Positions 60,744-64,000 of a stretch of DNA of 64,000 nucleotides are shown here, one piece after another; the stretch's first letter is position 1, and each line of letters begins with the position of its first letter. The position numbers were made by a program, and so were the translations under genes. Where the stretch lies: positions 32,234 to 96,233 of the forward strand of contig NW_026970825.1 in the NCBI RefSeq assembly GCF_963678635.1, in the 5' to 3' direction. Origin of the DNA: Symsagittifera roscoffensis. Taxonomy: Eukaryota > Xenacoelomorpha > Acoela > Convolutidae. Below the pieces are notes generated by a model. The model saw only the letters and a program-made list of their open reading frames with translations, ran no database searches and was not told the DNA's origin.

Positions 60744-61387
60744 AGTTAACTATTGTTGTTCTTCACGCTACCCATGTTGACAAAAATACTTATCATACAA
60801 ATTCATGCTTTGAAAAAAATCGTTCATCAAACTACTTCAAATTTTTTTTAGACCAAGAAAATAGCACGAAAATAGCATGATAAGCATTTTCACACAGAAT
60901 TATATACCAAAAACGTAACTTTTTGAATATGGCAAAAAAGTTTTTACTTTGAAAATTTCAATTGTTGATGAAAGAGGCCTGGTTTTTAAGCCAGTTTAAG
61001 ATAACTTTCAAAACAATTCAATTGAAAAAATGCTTGTCATACAATTTTCCTCTATGAAAATTGTATGATAAGCTTTTTTTTCCATAGACTCCATATATGA
61101 AAATGTAAGAAGTTGCTCTGAAGTTGCATGGTTTAAAATCGACTCGTTTTTTATGTTCTAAGTAATAAAATAGTAAATAAGTAATAAAACATCTGTCAAC
61201 GTAATAAAATAAACCAAGTAATTAAACAGTTTTTAGAGGGAGATGAAAATTGGAAAAGAGCCTAAAACTGATTATAATTCATTTTTAATGCCAGTCTCTC
61301 AAAAAGAGAAAAATTACCGGCTATAATTTGTTTAAAATGAAGTTTTTATTCTAATTTCTTATAATTTAATTATAATTTGACAAAAAC
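60744..61387. other. Intron / upstream AT-rich stretch
   Basis: No exon is recognised. A hairpin with a 17-bp stem lies around 61030-61072 (CTTGTCATACAATTTT and its near complement). Confidence 0.5.
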
Positions 61388-64000
61388 TTGTACGAAAAAA
61401 AACTTAAAAATGAGTATCCAAATGAAATCAAAAATCTTCAGTACGAGGTAGAAGATTTGCGTAAACTTGTTTTTGAATTGAATGACAGTTTGAGGAAGCA
61501 TAAAAGTTACACTCGAAAGGATAGTGTATTAACCTTAAGCCCGCGTTTTAGTGCTCGAAAATTTTTGGATCAAAACGCTGTGAAATTTGTTTTGAACATT
61601 TGAAAATCGAGTGTTTTGATTGTCGAGATTTAAAAGCAGTCCATATTGTACCAAGATGGGAGCCTCCTTCATATGGAATGATGTCTTTAGTGAGAATAGA
61701 ATTCATCAGTTGAAGCTAAAATTGAATAGTAGGGGATGTGTAGCACATTCAAGAAACTACAAAAAAGCGTTTTATGCAAAAATAGAAGGGGGAGGGAACT
61801 GTGTGTTCCATTCAAACACCAAACTGATATCGAAAAAATGGATAACCCGATAAGAAGAAGCACTTTTTGCTGAGCAGAAAAAGTAAACAAAAAAGTTAAA
61901 GCAGAAAGAAACGTAGTAAGACATTGCCTGCATAGGAAAGCAAAAAAGCAAAAACATGAAAGCAAAAACAATTTATGAGTTGAAGAAAGAAATAGGAAAA
62001 AATCAGACAAACTTTGTAAAGAGTTGCCTGCTTGAAAAAAAATTTTGTTGATCAGTTAAACAGAGCAACTGGGTTAGATTTTTTATTATCCAACTATAAA
62101 GTGTCCAAAAGTAATAATAAATTTAATTGAAGATGATGTAACTAGTTTTTTAACACACGATTGGGATTTTTTTGCCTGAAGTTTTGAAGAAAGTTTTCGA
62201 AAAAAAAATATTATTTCACCGATGAATTAAATTGTGTACAAAAAAGACTCCAAAAGTTTAACTCAAAACAAAAAAAAATAAAGATTCAAAGGACAGCTGG
62301 AAAAATTGACGAAAAAACTAGTATTTTTTCACAGATTTTGCCTAGCAACTTCTTCGAGAAATCATGAAATTATAGAAATAGGACATTTTAGCAGACAATT
62401 TCTTCAGTTTGCTTGAGTTTTTCTTTTGCCAATAATTTGAAATCCTGCAACTCCAAAAAATTCTAAGATAAACTTGCTTAAATTGTCCCGACTTCTCAAG
62501 TTTGTCTGTATACGAAAACTACACAGCTAGATTAAGTAAAAAATATTTCTGTAAAAAATATATACTGGCCTCAGTTAAGATTTAAAAGTTTTCATAACGT
62601 GGGCACGGAGAGATTAGAGAGACTACAGATTCAAACATTTATAAGATTTGAGGAAGTTTAAAAGAAAAAAAGACACCAGCAATTATTTCATAAATATGGA
62701 AACTCGAAAAATGATTTAGATAAAAAATATGCAATCAGTCACCAAAAAGTTTCTACAGCTAAAAATACAGCCATAAACTGATTTTTAATCGCTTTCAGAA
62801 ACACGGCTGAATGAGAACTCACCGGACATTGTTTTTCTATTAGAAATGTTTTAAAAATTGTGTACATGCAAAAAAGAATGGAAAAAAATAGTAGAAGTTC
62901 ATATCAATAACGGATTCAATACAAAAGTCAGAAAAACTGAAACTGATTAATCTGCGACCAATGAGATGAGAAAAAATCTGAAAAAATCTAATTGAACGTT
63001 ATGAATAAAAACACCAACGGTAAAATAATTTTCTTCTTTGATAATTCAGCTATGCAGTTTCAGCCTTGAAGCTTGAAACAATTGACAAAAGAATGTTTTG
63101 TAAAAATTTCTATATCAAAAATTTCAAAAATGAAAAAAAAAAATAATTGACTCAAATACTACAGAATTCTGGCATGTTGTACTCTGGAACGCCTATAAAT
63201 ACACATGAAACCAAATAAATCCGCTATATGTTATCACCTTGTTTTGAAATCTATTAAAGAAGAGTATCAAGTAACAAATTCAAGATCAGTAACAAAAATA
63301 CAATAAATAATTATTGTGAAAATTAAATCCAGATAGATATATCAAAATAAAAAACTCTAAATCAAATCAGCTAAAGATTAAATTTGCTTTTGCAGCCGCT
63401 AAGGGTTTTGCATACAAATAAAAACAACTTCAAACTTTCTTGTGGAAGTAGATCAAGCGTTTTTAAGCATAAACGGGGTAATCAAGAAGCTGATGAATTG
63501 ATACACTGAAAACTAAAAACATGAAAAGAGAATTATTCAATCAAAAACAAATCAGGTTACTGAGAAATCTGCTAACACTAGAACAAAACTTCTTCGAATT
63601 TAATAAAGAACCAATTGATAAAACTAAGGAGTACATAGAAATTAATTAAATGGAGAAAAAAACCTTACTTGCATAAGAATTGTGATTTGCAAAAACAGAT
63701 AACAGATGAATCAACTAAAATAAAAAAAATTATATGATATGATGAAAACATTAGGAAATGAATTTTCAAAACAATCAGTTGAACAATTCAATCTATCTTA
63801 CAAACAGATGAAAAATTTCTATACAACCAAAGAAGAAAAAATGGCTGAGGAGCATCTAATTTGTTGTGTAAAGAAAAGAAAAAAGCTCAACATGAGTTCA
63901 TGTTGTGGAGAAAATGAAAAAGAAAACAAAAAAAAACACTTTCAAATAATACAGAGTTTTGGAAAGTTGTACCACGGAGAGTCTATAAATACATGCGAAG
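61388..64000 (+). pseudogene. A-rich degenerate coding remnants, unidentified
   Basis: 61388-61600 reads as a Lys/Glu-rich, coiled-coil-like segment (LQYEVEDLRKLVFELNDSLR), and after a frame change 61606 onward reads ECFDCRDLKAVHIVPRWEPP, which looks like real protein. From about 62.9 kb, segments recur about 786 bp apart (ATAAATACACATG near 63200 and ATAAATACATGCG near 63985; AAAAATTTCTATA near 63100 and 63815). All frames are broken. It resembles a decayed, partly duplicated transposon or gene; I cannot name the family. Confidence 0.4.

Noticed and set aside
61687-62010. Minus-strand 107-codon hydrophobic open frame
   Set aside because: It is the reverse of a Lys/Asn-rich A-rich strand, which automatically reads as Phe/Leu-rich; it does not match the missing acyltransferase N-terminus.
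1-64000. CRISPR arrays, bacterial operons, phage or plasmid functions
   Set aside because: Spliced metazoan gene families, intron structure and LTR elements show eukaryotic nuclear DNA; the tandem repeats have no regular spacer structure.

Overview
The window is AT-rich animal nuclear DNA: spliced genes with GT-AG introns, kilobase-scale introns full of repeats, and several transposon classes. The host genes are a delta-catenin/p120 family gene, a small three-exon orphan gene and an OafA-type O-acyltransferase with an SGNH domain. One acyltransferase intron must use non-GT borders (best read as GA-AG) and another probably uses GC-AG. Together with an env-bearing Ty3/Gypsy-like element, this recalls appendicularian tunicates (larvaceans), here with an expanded genome. 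That assignment is an inference.

Layout. 1-7797: tandem array of units of about 1.7-3.9 kb, ending in a degenerate short-period repeat field. 7.8-22.1 kb (+): the 3' part of a delta-catenin gene, 11 exons, with the last armadillo repeats, a low-complexity tail containing a tandemly duplicated exon, and a C-terminal SWV PDZ ligand. Its introns hold a hAT MITE with an 8-bp target duplication, a foldback element, an interleaved inverted repeat and tRNA-derived fragments. 22.1-27.4 kb: intergenic, with two direct copies of a segment of over 1 kb. 27.45-47.66 kb (+): the 106-aa orphan gene, whose last intron carries an 18,917-bp LTR retroelement in antisense orientation. 48.3-60.7 kb (-): five exons of the acyltransferase gene, 3' end complete and start missing, converging on the orphan gene. 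Its longest intron holds five near-identical 869-bp tandem copies, plus older ones, of part of its own SGNH exon. A Tc1/mariner pseudogene lies in another intron. 61.4-64.0 kb: A-rich degenerate coding remnants.

The retroelement is the most striking object. It has 408-bp LTRs that look identical by eye (TG...CA), a 4-bp target duplication, a primer-binding site, and a minus-strand series of about ten open frames: two upstream ORFs, Gag with a CCHC knuckle, protease, RT, RNase H, integrase with a GPY/F module, two tiny membrane ORFs, a 377-codon frame with no ATG, an 872-aa envelope-like glycoprotein and two ORFs downstream of it. Several neighbours overlap by ATGA or are separated by only a few bases, so it looks organised like a complex retrovirus. 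Gag-Pol is interrupted by one in-frame TGA and one single-base shift in RT.
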